43,331 bases of DNA from a virus. The stretch is taken from the IMG/VR virus record IMGVR_UViG_3300035670_000443, positions 1 through 43,331 of that record. One strand, 5' to 3'. Each line of letters starts with the position of its first letter. Position 1 is the first letter of the stretch. Under the pieces are notes generated by a model, which did not search any database, had not been told where the DNA came from, and saw only the letters and a program-made list of their open reading frames with translations. Shown piece by piece: positions 14,331 through 21,966 of this stretch. A program made the translations under genes and the position numbers.

Positions 14331-14490
14331 TCATCTACGTTTTACTGTTGGTGTGTTTGTTTTAGTGTGCTTATTGACACCTACTGTTGCTATATTTAAG
14401 GTCATACTTCCGAATAGAGAGCCGGAGAGTCTTTGGGATGCGCTTGTTGGTAGTGTGAAAGATTTGCGAGATGAAATTTATTTCAAATAA
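14320..14490 (+). CDS. Small single-pass membrane protein, 56 aa
   Basis: This is a 56-codon frame. ATG 14320 overlaps the end of the previous gene and has AGGAGAAAATC before it. MWLNHLRFTVGVFVLVCLLT continues with PTVAIFKVIL, a clear membrane helix, then a charged tail ending DLRDEIYFK. Likely an inner-membrane protein. No holin-type features beyond the single helix. Confidence 0.7.
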   Translation: MWLNHLRFTVGVFVLVCLLTPTVAIFKVILPNREPESLWDALVGSVKDLRDEIYFK

Positions 14491-14507
14491 TTAATAAGGA
14501 GTATTGG

Positions 14508-15272
14508 ATGACTTTAGAGCATGGTGGTGGTCGTAAAGTGCGTGAACGTAAAGTTACACGAGCTAAGAAAGTGGCTGAAGGTGGTCAACGAGCTATTGAC
14601 CCAAAACACTTAGAAGAACGCAAAGAGAAGTTTCAATCTGTTAAACCTATGAATGACTTGCAAGCAGAATATATCAGATTCTGCTGGGAGTCTCCTGTTG
14701 TGATAGCTACTGGCTTCGCGGGATCATCGAAAAGTTACATCCCAACTTGTGTAGCCGCAGAGAAGTGGTATTTAGGTGAAATTGACAAGATTTATTTGAT
14801 TCGACCTGCGACATCAAGTTCAAAATCTCTTGGGTATTTCAGTGGTTCTTTGGTAGAGAAAGCAAAGCACTGGCTTGCGCCTATTCTTGATACTTTGTAT
14901 GAGAAGCTTGGTCGTAATGTAACAGAGTTGGCTATTGAATCAGGAGCTATCGAGTTTATTCCGTTAGAGGTTGTGAAAGGGCGTAGCTTAAAGAACTGCT
15001 ACATCATTTGCGACGAAGCGGAAGACCTTACAGTGAAGGAATTTGTCAAAGTAGTAACCCGTTTAGGCGAAAACGCAACAATGGTATTTGCTGGTGATAT
15101 TCTTCAGACAGATTTGAAGGAAGAAAACGGATTGTCTTTAGCCTTGAAGATGAAGGAAGAAGATGTGAACTTACCTTGGTCATTTGTGGACTTCAATAGA
15201 CCAAGTGATATTGTTCGGTCTAAAGCAACGCGAGAAGCTATCCTTGCTTTCCGGCGTAGAGGGTTAATGTAA
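14508..15272 (+). CDS. phoH: PhoH-like P-loop ATPase
   Basis: 254 residues, near the size of phage PhoH proteins. GFAGSSKS (residues 69-76) is a variant Walker A of the family (usually GxAGTGKT), and YIICDEAEDL (Asp169, Glu170) is the Walker B, normally DEAQN. LGENATMVFAGDILQTD matches the PhoH sensor region with GD..Q. The first 45 residues are basic. PhoH-family proteins are RNA-binding ATPases with helicase or RNase links, common in phages and of unsettled purpose. The start ATG 14508 follows AATAAGGAGTATTGG. A homing-endonuclease-like gene starts one base after its stop. Confidence 0.88.
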   Translation: MTLEHGGGRKVRERKVTRAKKVAEGGQRAIDPKHLEERKEKFQSVKPMNDLQAEYIRFCWESPVVIATGFAGSSKSYIPTCVAAEKWYLGEIDKIYLIRPATSSSKSLGYFSGSLVEKAKHWLAPILDTLYEKLGRNVTELAIESGAIEFIPLEVVKGRSLKNCYIICDEAEDLTVKEFVKVVTRLGENATMVFAGDILQTDLKEENGLSLALKMKEEDVNLPWSFVDFNRPSDIVRSKATREAILAFRRRGLM

Positions 15273-15273
15273 T

Positions 15274-15879
15274 ATGGCGAAACAACTTATTTATGGGGTA
15301 GGTGTAGACGACACCTCTTATGCGAAGCAAAAGAGAACATATTCTTATGTAAATGGGAAAAAGGTAAGCCATCTTGTTTGGGCATGTCCACATCATACGG
15401 TATGGACAGGGATGCTAAAGAGATGCTACAGCTCAAAATATAAAGCAAATAACCCAACTTACTCAGACTGCACTGTTATTGATGAATGGTTAAATTTCTC
15501 TAACTTTAAAGCTTGGATGGAAACTCAAGACTGGGAAGGAAAACAGTTGGACAAAGATGTGCTCGTATTTGGAAATAAAATATACAACAAAGATACTTGT
15601 GTATTTTTGGATAAGAAAACTAATTGCTTTATGGTTTCTGGTAAAAATAAACGAGGTGAATACCCAATCGGTGTGTATTTTTACAAAAGAGTTGGTATGT
15701 ACTTGTCGAGATGCAGTAACCCGTTTACAAATAAAATGGATTGCTTAGGGTATTTCACAGACCCATTATCTGCACATAAAGCTTGGCAACGCAGAAAACA
15801 CGCTTTAGCGCTTGAGCTTGCTGATTTACAAACTAACCATCGCGTAGCAGACGCTTTGCGTCTGCTACGCTCCAGATAA
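15274..15879 (+). CDS. HNH/AP2-type homing endonuclease-like protein
   Basis: 201 residues. HHTVWTGMLKRCYSSKYKAN followed by TYSDCTVIDEWLNFSNFKAW matches the phage family that opens with H-xx-W-xx-M-xx-RCY and Y-x-x-C-xV-x-x-xW, usually annotated as HNH or AP2 endonuclease. A second part (GVYFYKRVGMYLSRCSNP then AHKAWQRRKHALA) fits an AP2-like DNA-binding domain. The HNH catalytic residues are not evident. It lies between phoH and clpP-like genes and looks like an insertion. Its 3' end holds a 13-base perfect hairpin. Confidence 0.65.
   Translation: MAKQLIYGVGVDDTSYAKQKRTYSYVNGKKVSHLVWACPHHTVWTGMLKRCYSSKYKANNPTYSDCTVIDEWLNFSNFKAWMETQDWEGKQLDKDVLVFGNKIYNKDTCVFLDKKTNCFMVSGKNKRGEYPIGVYFYKRVGMYLSRCSNPFTNKMDCLGYFTDPLSAHKAWQRRKHALALELADLQTNHRVADALRLLRSR
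15842..15870 (+). repeat. Perfect 13-base stem-loop at the 3' end of the endonuclease-like gene
   Basis: GCGTAGCAGACGC, loop TTT, GCGTCTGCTACGC. It is GC-rich in AT-rich surroundings, lies inside the coding frame and has no T-tract after it, so it is not a standard terminator. It could protect the mRNA 3' end, be the trace of an insertion, or weaken read-through into the next gene. Confidence 0.8.
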
Positions 15880-15908
15880 AGATTGGACTAAAGCATAAGG
15901 AGAGAATT

Positions 15909-16649
15909 ATGAGTGAGAAAAAAGATTATGTTTACGTCACCCCTGTCGCGACAGAGTATCGTTATTACTTAGACGAAAGTGTTAGCGATCCTCAAGACTA
16001 TCACCAACTATTCGAATTATTGGCTAGTGTTGGAGAGAACGATTGTGTTCGTATCATCATCAGTAATTTTGGCGGCAGTCTTGTTACTTGTTTGGCTATC
16101 ATCAATGCTGTTCGACAATGTAAAGGTCTGACTGTAGGTGTACTAGCCTCCGTGGCTTATTCTGCTGGTGGTGCCATTTGGCTATCCTGCGAAGCTCAGG
16201 AAGTGCAGCAGCATGTTGGATTTATGGCTCACGACGCACAAGGCGGTAGTTTCGGCTCCTTGTATCAGCAGAAGCAAAGTATTGAACACGAAATGACCCA
16301 GTTGCGTTCATTATATGAGGATGTGTACGAAGGTTTCTTGACTCAAGACGAAATCGAAGTTCTATTAAAGAATGGAGATTTGTGGTTAAACGAAAAAGAG
16401 ATTATTGGGCGGTTGGAAGCCAGAGATAAAGCAGTCCAAGCTAAACAACAAGAAATGATGAAGCAGGTAGAACAAGACTTCTTAGCCTCAATGGAAGCTG
16501 ATGAACTACCAGAAGCAATCTTGAAGAAGCTCACTAAATCACAACTTATAGATTATATCCAAGGCAATATCATTGTTGATGTAGCAGAGAATGGCGAAAC
16601 ATTTGAGATTATTGAAATCGAGGATGAAGAACCTCCGAAATTACATTGA
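15909..16649 (+). CDS. ClpP-like ATP-independent serine protease/prohead-type protease
   Basis: 246 residues. SVAYSAGGAIWLS contains the nucleophile Ser85 of the ClpP/crotonase fold and FMAHDAQGG carries His108; IISNFGGSLVTCLAIINAVR is the family's oxyanion strand and helix (usually SPGG). The C-terminal 60 residues are a charged coiled-coil-like region plus a small acidic end. Host ClpP is shorter and works with ClpX/ClpA. Phage homologues may process virion proteins, but this one is surrounded by early-type genes rather than head genes, so a role in host or regulator turnover is also possible. The start ATG 15909 follows AAGGAGAGAATT. Its TGA lies inside the next promoter's -35. Confidence 0.82.
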   Translation: MSEKKDYVYVTPVATEYRYYLDESVSDPQDYHQLFELLASVGENDCVRIIISNFGGSLVTCLAIINAVRQCKGLTVGVLASVAYSAGGAIWLSCEAQEVQQHVGFMAHDAQGGSFGSLYQQKQSIEHEMTQLRSLYEDVYEGFLTQDEIEVLLKNGDLWLNEKEIIGRLEARDKAVQAKQQEMMKQVEQDFLASMEADELPEAILKKLTKSQLIDYIQGNIIVDVAENGETFEIIEIEDEEPPKLH

Positions 16650-16708
16650 CAATAAACAATTAGTTTGATAATATAACCACCCGCTAACACGGAGTGGCTT
16701 TTATTTTA
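16646..16708 (+). promoter_or_regulatory. Promoter overlapped by a terminator-like hairpin
   Basis: TTGACA (16646-16651), 17-base spacer, TAATAT (16669-16674); the stop of the ClpP-like gene is inside the -35. Right after the -10, CCACCCG (16677-16683) can pair with CGG-A-GTGG (16691-16697), followed by CTTTTATTTTATG. Read-through RNA would form this terminator-like hairpin, whereas RNA started here (about 16681) lacks most of the 5' arm. Confidence 0.65.
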
Positions 16709-16723
16709 TGTGGAGGAAAGTGC

Positions 16724-17005
16724 ATGAAGAATATTGCTGTAATTGTAAACAATAAAAGAGAGTGGGAATTTTTCGTTGAAGCATTACAGTTTGCTTTATC
16801 GAAAGAGGATACACCATACAAAGCCACACCTAACGAGGTTGTAGACAAACAGAAAGATGTGCGATACTTTCTAGTGCCTAATCATTTCAGCGGCATTGAA
16901 CGTATGCGAGGTGTTATTGTGAATGATTACATGACTATGGCTAATTTTGTGGATGACGATATTCACGAGTATTTGATGAACTACATGAGAGGAGAAAAAG
17001 AATGA
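16724..17005 (+). CDS. Phage protein of unknown function, 93 aa
   Basis: ATG 16724 follows GGAGGAAAGTGC. The protein MKNIAVIVNNKREWEFFVEA has a Rossmann-like start (beta strand, turn, helix) and mentions of conserved NDYM further on; similar small phage proteins of unknown role exist. The stop overlaps the next start. It is first gene of the operon that includes the dNMP kinase. Confidence 0.75.
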   Translation: MKNIAVIVNNKREWEFFVEALQFALSKEDTPYKATPNEVVDKQKDVRYFLVPNHFSGIERMRGVIVNDYMTMANFVDDDIHEYLMNYMRGEKE

Positions 17006-17883
17006 TTCATTTACATGAAAAATTATGGGTTGTAATAAATAAGAATCGAAAATGCGATGACTCTGAATATTGCTTAGCTTACATGACCCACGCTGAATAT
17101 AACAAAGATGGTACAGAAAAAGATAATTTTATAAAACGGAAAAATACTGGAACCGGTTGGGCTACTATACGCGATAGCTCCAGTGAAGATTTTTACTTCG
17201 ATAATTCCCCTGTCAAAGGTTTTACTGTTGCTGGGAGCGTTTCTCGCTGGTCAACAGACAATAAGGTAATTCGTATTGAAGATCCACGAAAGTTTGTTGT
17301 AGAAATTCCAGTAAGTGCCTTGACTACGTTGTTGAAATATACTACACTAGTAAATGGTATTGTACAAGAAGAATGTTTGTGGGGTAAGGAAGGAAATAAT
17401 CACATTCTTATCCCAGTGAATAGTGAAGTGTATCAGAAAGCAAAAGCACAAACTGAGCAAAACAGTAGTAAAGTTAAAATTAACACTTTGAAAGAAGGTG
17501 ATGTTGTAAAATTCTCTGTAGATGGGGAAACATATTGCTATGTTGGTAAATATAGGATTATGTGGGAAGTAAGCACTAAGTTGGCTCAGAAAACAAGCTC
17601 TTGGAGTGGTGTACCTGTTTCTGCTTCAACTGACCCAACAGTACGCACCCAAATTATTAATGAAGATGGTTATAGTTACCTGTTTAAGTATTTGGGTGAG
17701 AATTCTTGGAAGCGAGGGGAGTCTAAGAAATCAGGCAGTTGTATTGTTGTTGGAAATATGGAAGTACCAGAGGTGAAAATGGAAGATTATTCTATTTATA
17801 GAACAAATGGTATTTTCCCAGAAACAAAACTGAATTACAAAGAATACTACACTTCACAAGTAAAAGAAATTATCAAGAAATAG
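17002..17883 (+). CDS. Phage protein of unknown function, 293 aa
   Basis: ATG 17002 overlaps the previous stop, with GAGGAGAAAAAGA before it. The sequence is beta-rich with many Ser/Thr (VKGFTVAGSVSRWSTDN) and contains a KINTLKEGDVVKFSVDGETY stretch resembling an SH3/KOW barrel near residues 155-175. No catalytic motif or known family is seen. It ends 10 bases before the dNMP kinase and is probably co-translated with it. Confidence 0.75.
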   Translation: MIHLHEKLWVVINKNRKCDDSEYCLAYMTHAEYNKDGTEKDNFIKRKNTGTGWATIRDSSSEDFYFDNSPVKGFTVAGSVSRWSTDNKVIRIEDPRKFVVEIPVSALTTLLKYTTLVNGIVQEECLWGKEGNNHILIPVNSEVYQKAKAQTEQNSSKVKINTLKEGDVVKFSVDGETYCYVGKYRIMWEVSTKLAQKTSSWSGVPVSASTDPTVRTQIINEDGYSYLFKYLGENSWKRGESKKSGSCIVVGNMEVPEVKMEDYSIYRTNGIFPETKLNYKEYYTSQVKEIIKK

Positions 17884-17893
17884 GAGAAAACAA

Positions 17894-18481
17894 ATGGCTA
17901 AAATTATTGTAATGAATGCTCCAGCGCAATCCGGCAAGGATTGTGCAGCAGATTACGTTACTGAGAAATACCAAGCACAACACTTACGATTCAAAGATGG
18001 TTTGTATAAAGTAGCCGCTATGGTGGCAGGGATTACCGAGTTTCAAATGAAGCAGTTAGCTACATTCCGACCAACCAAGGAAACACCATCTCGCTATTTC
18101 TCAGTAGGTGGCGAACAAGTTAGCCCTCGTCAATGGCTGATACATTGCTCTGAGAATGTTGTAAAACCATTATTAGGTAAAGACTTCTTCGGTAAGCAAT
18201 TAGCTCAGTCAATCACATCTGACTTAGTGGTGATCTCCGACAGTGGTTTTGAATCAGAGATTGTTCCACTACTGGAAGCTGGACATGATGTGTATGTATT
18301 CCGCATTGAACGTGAAGGTTATACATTTGCGGGTGACAGTCGTTCCTATCTGCCCACATCACCACTGTATAAAACATTCTTGTTAGAGAATAACGGAACA
18401 CTGGATCAGTTCTTGAATAAGGTTGGAAGTATTGTGGATGATGTGGTGGGAATTAGTGGAACAAGTGGGGTAGCGAAATGA
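17894..18481 (+). CDS. Deoxynucleoside monophosphate kinase
   Basis: 195 residues. Walker A APAQSGKD at residues 9-16, followed by LRFKDGLYKVAAMVAGI and RQWLIHCSENVVKPLLGKDF, are features of the phage dNMP kinase family (T5 dmp, T4 gene 1 type), which phosphorylates dNMPs from degraded host DNA to dNDPs for phage synthesis. VVISDSGFESEI matches the substrate-site strand. The start ATG 17894 follows AGGAGAAAACAA. The stop overlaps the next gene. Confidence 0.87.
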   Translation: MAKIIVMNAPAQSGKDCAADYVTEKYQAQHLRFKDGLYKVAAMVAGITEFQMKQLATFRPTKETPSRYFSVGGEQVSPRQWLIHCSENVVKPLLGKDFFGKQLAQSITSDLVVISDSGFESEIVPLLEAGHDVYVFRIEREGYTFAGDSRSYLPTSPLYKTFLLENNGTLDQFLNKVGSIVDDVVGISGTSGVAK

Positions 18482-18753
18482 TGTTCTCATTAATTGCTAC
18501 AACAGCGGCATTTGCTGTATCAACCGGATTGAAAACCATGCAGTCCAGAACAATAGCTTTACGTAATTACAAAGCTATTCCATTTATTAGCTATCTGATT
18601 GCTGTGCTGGAGCTGACAGTTTATTCTACAGCAATTGGAACAGCTATAGCTACATCTTCCACATGGCCTGTGTTTGTATTAGCAATTGGTGCCGCTATAG
18701 GCGCATTGGGTGGGGTGTATGTCGCAGACTTAATTAGTGAAAGGAATAAATAA
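18478..18753 (+). CDS. Small membrane protein, three predicted helices, 91 aa
   Basis: ATG 18478 overlaps the dNMP kinase stop. Hydrophobic segments lie near residues 5-20, 33-60 and 65-85 (SYLIAVLELTVYSTAIGTAI, VFVLAIGAAIGALGGVYVAD), with a charged end ISERNK. This could be a holin by topology, but the genome places spanins elsewhere, and similar Gly/Ala-rich phage membrane proteins have no known role. Confidence 0.75.
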   Translation: MMFSLIATTAAFAVSTGLKTMQSRTIALRNYKAIPFISYLIAVLELTVYSTAIGTAIATSSTWPVFVLAIGAAIGALGGVYVADLISERNK

Positions 18754-18941
18754 TGAGCTACCACTATTCAGACATAGATGACTTACCACCCATGCGAGTT
18801 CCTGACGTTACATCAGAACGTAATGCACTCTATGTCATCCTCTGCGACTTCATCTCTCCTGATGAAATACAGAAGCGTATAAAAGATGTTTATGCTGGAA
18901 AATATAATCAGCGTAATACAAACGAAAAAGCCCGCATTTAG
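18753..18941 (+). CDS. Small protein whose stop lies in the terminator, 62 aa
   Basis: ATG 18753 overlaps the previous stop by one base. The protein MSYHYSDIDDLPPMRVPDVT is followed by a helical part and a basic end NEKARI. Its last codons and TAG are inside the terminator hairpin at 18929-18947. Unknown function. Confidence 0.7.
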   Translation: MSYHYSDIDDLPPMRVPDVTSERNALYVILCDFISPDEIQKRIKDVYAGKYNQRNTNEKARI

Positions 18942-18955
18942 CGGGCTTTGTTTTA
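18929..18955. terminator. Bidirectional terminator
   Basis: AGCCCGC-ATTTA-GCGGGCT, followed by TTGTTTTA on the plus strand and by TTTTTCG on the minus strand. It separates the plus-strand operon from the convergent gene at 18964-19560. Confidence 0.9.
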
Positions 18956-18963
18956 TGTGTAAT

Positions 18964-19560
18964 TTAACTGTATACATATCCATTGAATGTGTATATACTG
19001 AGCTGAGCACTTGGTGCTGTCTGTACACCATATGTTTGTAATGCAACACTAGGTGTAGATGGAACTAAGTCTCCAAAATCACTTCCTGTAGAACTACGGG
19101 CAAACATAGAACGTAATTTTATACCAGTCGGTAAAGTGAGGGATGAGAAGTCGAAGAATACATCTTGTTGATTAGCGTTTTCTAAGCGAATATCAATAGA
19201 ATTACCTAAAATACTCCACGTAGAACCACCATTCACGCTAGTTTCTACCCAGAAGAATAGACTAGATGTACCTGAAGCACCAGAACGAGCTGCACGTAAG
19301 CGACTCTTTAGAAGTAATGGACCACCTTTCAATACGGTAAGTGTACCAGTAGCGTCAATAGATAGTATCCCGTTAGGGGATGTCTTCGCTGGGCCATACT
19401 TTACTTGCTTTGGTGTGTCTGCCGTTGAACCTGATTGGGTTGTTGTGTCAATAAAGTTTTCATACAAGGAAGCACCACCTAAAGCATTTAGTGCTTCAGC
19501 AATTTCCTTCATTTTTAAGTTTTGGTATAAATCTGTATGTATATCGGCTACTATGATCAT
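18964..19560 (-). CDS. Beta-rich, probably virion-associated protein in an isolated minus-strand unit
   Basis: 198 residues. After a short helix (MKEIAEALNALGGASLYENF) the sequence is beta-rich, Ser/Thr/Gly-rich and almost without charged residues, ending in strands such as PSAQLSIYTFNGYVYS. This composition is typical of head decoration, fibre-tip or adhesin-like phage proteins. It stands alone in reverse orientation, with its own promoter and a shared terminator, between blocks of plus-strand early-type genes. This layout is that of a moron. No enzyme motif is visible. Confidence 0.7.
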   Translation of the reverse strand: MIIVADIHTDLYQNLKMKEIAEALNALGGASLYENFIDTTTQSGSTADTPKQVKYGPAKTSPNGILSIDATGTLTVLKGGPLLLKSRLRAARSGASGTSSLFFWVETSVNGGSTWSILGNSIDIRLENANQQDVFFDFSSLTLPTGIKLRSMFARSSTGSDFGDLVPSTPSVALQTYGVQTAPSAQLSIYTFNGYVYS

Positions 19561-19602
19561 ATTGAACCTTTGTGTTATTTAAATCACACCTATCCTACTA
19601 TA

Positions 19603-19630
19603 AGGATAACACGAAAACAAAGTAAATCAA
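19603..19630 (-). promoter_or_regulatory. Promoter of the isolated minus-strand gene, with inverted repeat
   Basis: Minus strand: TTGATT (19630-19625), 16-base spacer, TATCCT (19608-19603). The -10 is one arm of a TATCCT-ACTATA-AGGATA inverted repeat (19591-19608), a possible regulator site. Confidence 0.55.
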
Positions 19631-19673
19631 GTGTTAAATTGAGCTATTAGATAAATAAATTAATCATACCCTG

Positions 19674-19702
19674 TTGACACCACATAGAATCACCTGTACA
19701 CT
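19674..19702 (+). promoter_or_regulatory. Sigma70-type promoter of the 19.7 kb small-gene operon
   Basis: TTGACA (19674-19679), 17-base spacer, TACACT (19697-19702), 30 bases before ATG 19732. Confidence 0.65.
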
Positions 19703-19731
19703 TGTTTCATCTTATCAGGAAGGAGTAATGA

Positions 19732-19941
19732 ATGACTAAGCAAAAGAAAGAGAAAGTGATTGAGACTGTTGTTGTGACGTTGCAAGATTTCCATTCACCA
19801 GAATTTGAGTTCCCTTCCCGTTATTGTATCAGGAACGCTATGGGTGAATACGTTTTCTTCAAAACGAGTAAGCGAGATTTAGCTCAACAGCAAGCAGATA
19901 AAGATTATGGTACTGGTCGGTATAAAATTCGGGAGGTGTGA
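19732..19941 (+). CDS. Small basic phage protein, 69 aa
   Basis: AAGGAGTAATGA precedes ATG 19732; an out-of-frame ATG four bases earlier meets a stop at once. The protein MTKQKKEKVIETVVVTLQDF has a beta-rich middle and the DYGTGRYKIREV end seen in small phage proteins. First gene of its operon. Function unknown. Confidence 0.75.
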   Translation: MTKQKKEKVIETVVVTLQDFHSPEFEFPSRYCIRNAMGEYVFFKTSKRDLAQQQADKDYGTGRYKIREV

Positions 19942-19942
19942 T

Positions 19943-20182
19943 GTGAACGTTGTAATAAAGAAATCTAAGTGGACAGAAAGAGATTTACGTTGCTTATTCG
20001 GTGATGAAGATGTTATTTTTAGTGAAGCCAATAACATCACAGATTTAGTAGTCGAATTGAAGCTGTTTAAATCCAAGTCTCAAGCGAGAGCAGCAGGTAG
20101 AGTTGGTGATATTCCATCAGGTTGGACTGAATTTAAAGGAAATAAAACTAATACCTTGTGGATCTGGAACCCAGATGAATAA
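19943..20182 (+). CDS. Small S4-like basic protein, 79 aa
   Basis: The start is GTG 19943 one base after the previous stop, with GGGAGG before it; no ATG lies nearby in frame. KLFKSKSQARAAGRVGDIPS resembles the core of S4-type RNA-binding domains (L-x-x-S-x-S-x-A-R), and the end TNTLWIWNPDE resembles other phage proteins that join a GW pair. RNA binding is therefore possible but not shown. Confidence 0.7.
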   Translation: MNVVIKKSKWTERDLRCLFGDEDVIFSEANNITDLVVELKLFKSKSQARAAGRVGDIPSGWTEFKGNKTNTLWIWNPDE

Positions 20183-20196
20183 TACGGAGGTGTGAC

Positions 20197-20379
20197 ATGT
20201 TCGAACAACACAAACTAAATGGTAAAGAATACAGAGTGTATGGTCCACATGTTTATGTGTATGACCCAAGTGATAAAAGCAAACATAGTATTAATGGTTA
20301 CTCGCCTATCGATATTCCGCTGAATAGATTTATGTTTAAGCTTGCTGATAAAGAATATTGGGTTAATTATAGGAGATAA
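20197..20379 (+). CDS. Small phage protein, 60 aa
   Basis: GGAGGTGTGAC precedes ATG 20197. The protein MFEQHKLNGKEYRVYGPHVY is rich in Tyr and His and probably forms a small beta sheet. Not recognised. Confidence 0.7.
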   Translation: MFEQHKLNGKEYRVYGPHVYVYDPSDKSKHSINGYSPIDIPLNRFMFKLADKEYWVNYRR

Positions 20380-20383
20380 TAAG

Positions 20384-20608
20384 ATGAGTGCAACAATGAT
20401 GATTTTCTGTGGACCAGCCGTATACGAGTATAAAGGAATACTCTTTGAGTTTCATAGCTGGAGTGGCCCTTGGCCTTTAAAGAAAGATGGAGATCTAAAG
20501 AAATATGCTGGAAAGAAATTTTGGGATATGTGGGATGAGTTTTCAAAGCTACCAAAAGAAGAACAATTAACATATAACATTCACCGAGGAGGGTGTCAAA
20601 GAATATGA
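20384..20608 (+). CDS. Small phage protein, 74 aa
   Basis: The start ATG 20384 follows AGGAGATAATAAG; an upstream in-frame codon at 20342 lies inside the previous gene without a binding site. FHSWSGPWPLKKDGDLKKYA then KKFWDMWDEFSKLPKEEQ shows a Trp-rich body and a helical end. Unknown function. Confidence 0.7.
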   Translation: MSATMMIFCGPAVYEYKGILFEFHSWSGPWPLKKDGDLKKYAGKKFWDMWDEFSKLPKEEQLTYNIHRGGCQRI

Positions 20609-20844
20609 ATAGAGAAACAGAATCTAAATGTTATAGTGATTGGCGCAGGTCAGAAGCATACCAAGTACCTATGACAGAAGAAGGTATGCGAAAAGCTGAT
20701 GAACGTTTTAATGAATTCAAGAAAGGTTGGCAATATGGTGCTAAATATGTGTTGTTCTTGATTGAACAAGCACATAAAGAAAACAAACAAGACCATAATT
20801 TCTATTTAAAATTAGTAGAACAGATACGAGGAGAATTTAAATAA
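20605..20844 (+). CDS. Small phage protein, 79 aa
   Basis: ATG 20605 overlaps the previous stop; AGGAGG lies 13 bases upstream. GTG 20593 in the same frame is an alternative but touches the binding site. The protein is helical (ERFNEFKKGWQYGAKYVLFL). Function unknown. Confidence 0.65.
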   Translation: MNRETESKCYSDWRRSEAYQVPMTEEGMRKADERFNEFKKGWQYGAKYVLFLIEQAHKENKQDHNFYLKLVEQIRGEFK

Positions 20845-21092
20845 TGGCAACAAATTTAGATATTATAACACTACTTCAACGTGGTTTAGAGCCAGAGCTT
20901 CGTAAGGCTGTCCATGAAAAGATTATGAATTCTCTGCTTGAAGAATTTAGAACCAAAGTAGAGCCTATGGTGGCGGAGTATACTGGTAAGATAGTGGTTA
21001 CTGGTATAGAAAGAATTCGTGATATTACGTCTATTCGGGATGAATTAAATATCTACATCAATGGTGTGGATATGGAAAGACTTAATAAATGA
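20844..21092 (+). CDS. Helical phage protein, 82 aa
   Basis: ATG 20844 overlaps the previous stop (TAATG), with GAGGAGAATTTAA upstream. The protein MATNLDIITLLQRGLEPELR has a helical start and a beta-rich end. Unknown function. Confidence 0.7.
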   Translation: MATNLDIITLLQRGLEPELRKAVHEKIMNSLLEEFRTKVEPMVAEYTGKIVVTGIERIRDITSIRDELNIYINGVDMERLNK

Positions 21093-21400
21093 ACCTAGAC
21101 AATCAAGCACGTAAAGCTTATAAAGAATCTGCTTCCAGTGTGATATATTTCATTGTGTTGGCGAGTTATCTCTATTACATTCGAGATGAATCTGTTCTAT
21201 CTGATGAAGTGTTTGATAAGCTGTGCAAATTAGTTATTGACAAGAACATCAAGCATAAGCTATTATCGCATTTAATAACGGACGATAGGATGCGAGCTGG
21301 GTCACTGTTTGATGTGAAAGTAACTCAGTATCCAGATTTTATTGTGAAGGATGCTGAAACGTTAATTAGAAATGGTATTTGGTATGGAGATAAATTATGA
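21089..21400 (+). CDS. BRCT/ligase-adjacent-type helical phage protein, 103 aa, function unknown
   Basis: ATG 21089 overlaps the previous stop. The protein MNLDNQARKAYKESASSVIY continues FIVLASYLYYIRDESVLSDE, then VFDKLCKLVIDKN and ends RNGIWYGDKL. The pattern Y-Y-x-x-D..L-SD-x-x-F-D-x-L resembles the N-terminal nucleotide-binding region (Ia domain) of NAD-dependent DNA ligases, and such small ligase-Ia-like proteins occur in phages. This likeness is weak and is inference. Confidence 0.6.
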   Translation: MNLDNQARKAYKESASSVIYFIVLASYLYYIRDESVLSDEVFDKLCKLVIDKNIKHKLLSHLITDDRMRAGSLFDVKVTQYPDFIVKDAETLIRNGIWYGDKL

Positions 21401-21627
21401 TGCAAGAAACATTTGAGACTATTTATTACTTCTGGCAAGCAGAGGTTAGAAGCAAAACAAATCCTGCGGATAATTGGTCTGGTCATTGGGGTGTGCAGGA
21501 AGCAAAACGAAGTTTTGATGGAACTTTATTGATACAAGATGTGCTAGATTCCATAGAAAAAGAATCACGGGCAGGGTCTGATTATCCAGATGGCGACTAT
21601 ATACTTAAAGCATTCAATAGGATTTAA
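21397..21627 (+). CDS. Small phage protein, 76 aa
   Basis: ATG 21397 overlaps the previous stop. The protein has WQAEVRSKTNPADNWSGHWG and a short helical end (DVLDSIEKESRAGSDYPDGD). Unknown function. Confidence 0.65.
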   Translation: MMQETFETIYYFWQAEVRSKTNPADNWSGHWGVQEAKRSFDGTLLIQDVLDSIEKESRAGSDYPDGDYILKAFNRI

Positions 21628-21630
21628 TAT

Positions 21631-21765
21631 ATGAAAAACAGTGTTTACAATGTGTGTTGTTCTGTGGTATGCTTAGGACTTACATGGTTTTGCTTTGAGC
21701 ATAACTCGGGGTGGGCAGCCCTTGGGGCTGCATTAGCTTTATTAAGTTTAGAGAAGGATAAATAG
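21631..21765 (+). CDS. Small membrane protein, 44 aa
   Basis: A 44-codon frame between two genes. ATG 21631 lies three bases after the previous stop, and its TAG touches the next ATG. MKNSVYNVCCSVVCLGLTWF is followed by AALGAALALLSLEKDK: two short hydrophobic segments with four Cys, so likely a membrane protein. The tight fit to both neighbours supports it. Confidence 0.6.
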   Translation: MKNSVYNVCCSVVCLGLTWFCFEHNSGWAALGAALALLSLEKDK

Positions 21766-21966
21766 ATGGGTTATTATGATATTGCAGGGTACGACAATTG
21801 GTTAACAACAGATGTAGTTGGTGATTTAGCATGGAAAGAGCTGTATGAGTTCGAGTGGATCGAATCTCTAATCCGAACTGAACATCCACATTTAGACGAT
21901 GAAGATGTTGCTATCTTAGCTGAAGAACGTCAACGTAACGGGTATTATTCGCAATATGATTTCTAA
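21766..21966 (+). CDS. Small acidic phage protein, 66 aa
   Basis: ATG 21766 directly follows the previous TAG with GAGAAGGAT before it. MGYYDIAGYDNWLTTDVVGD leads into a helical acidic part (HLDDEDVAILAEERQRNGYY). The end overlaps the next start by 11 bases. Not recognised. Confidence 0.7.
   Translation: MGYYDIAGYDNWLTTDVVGDLAWKELYEFEWIESLIRTEHPHLDDEDVAILAEERQRNGYYSQYDF

Noticed and set aside
18478-18753. Firm holin call
   Set aside because: Three hydrophobic segments alone are not enough, and lysis genes are about 4 kb away.
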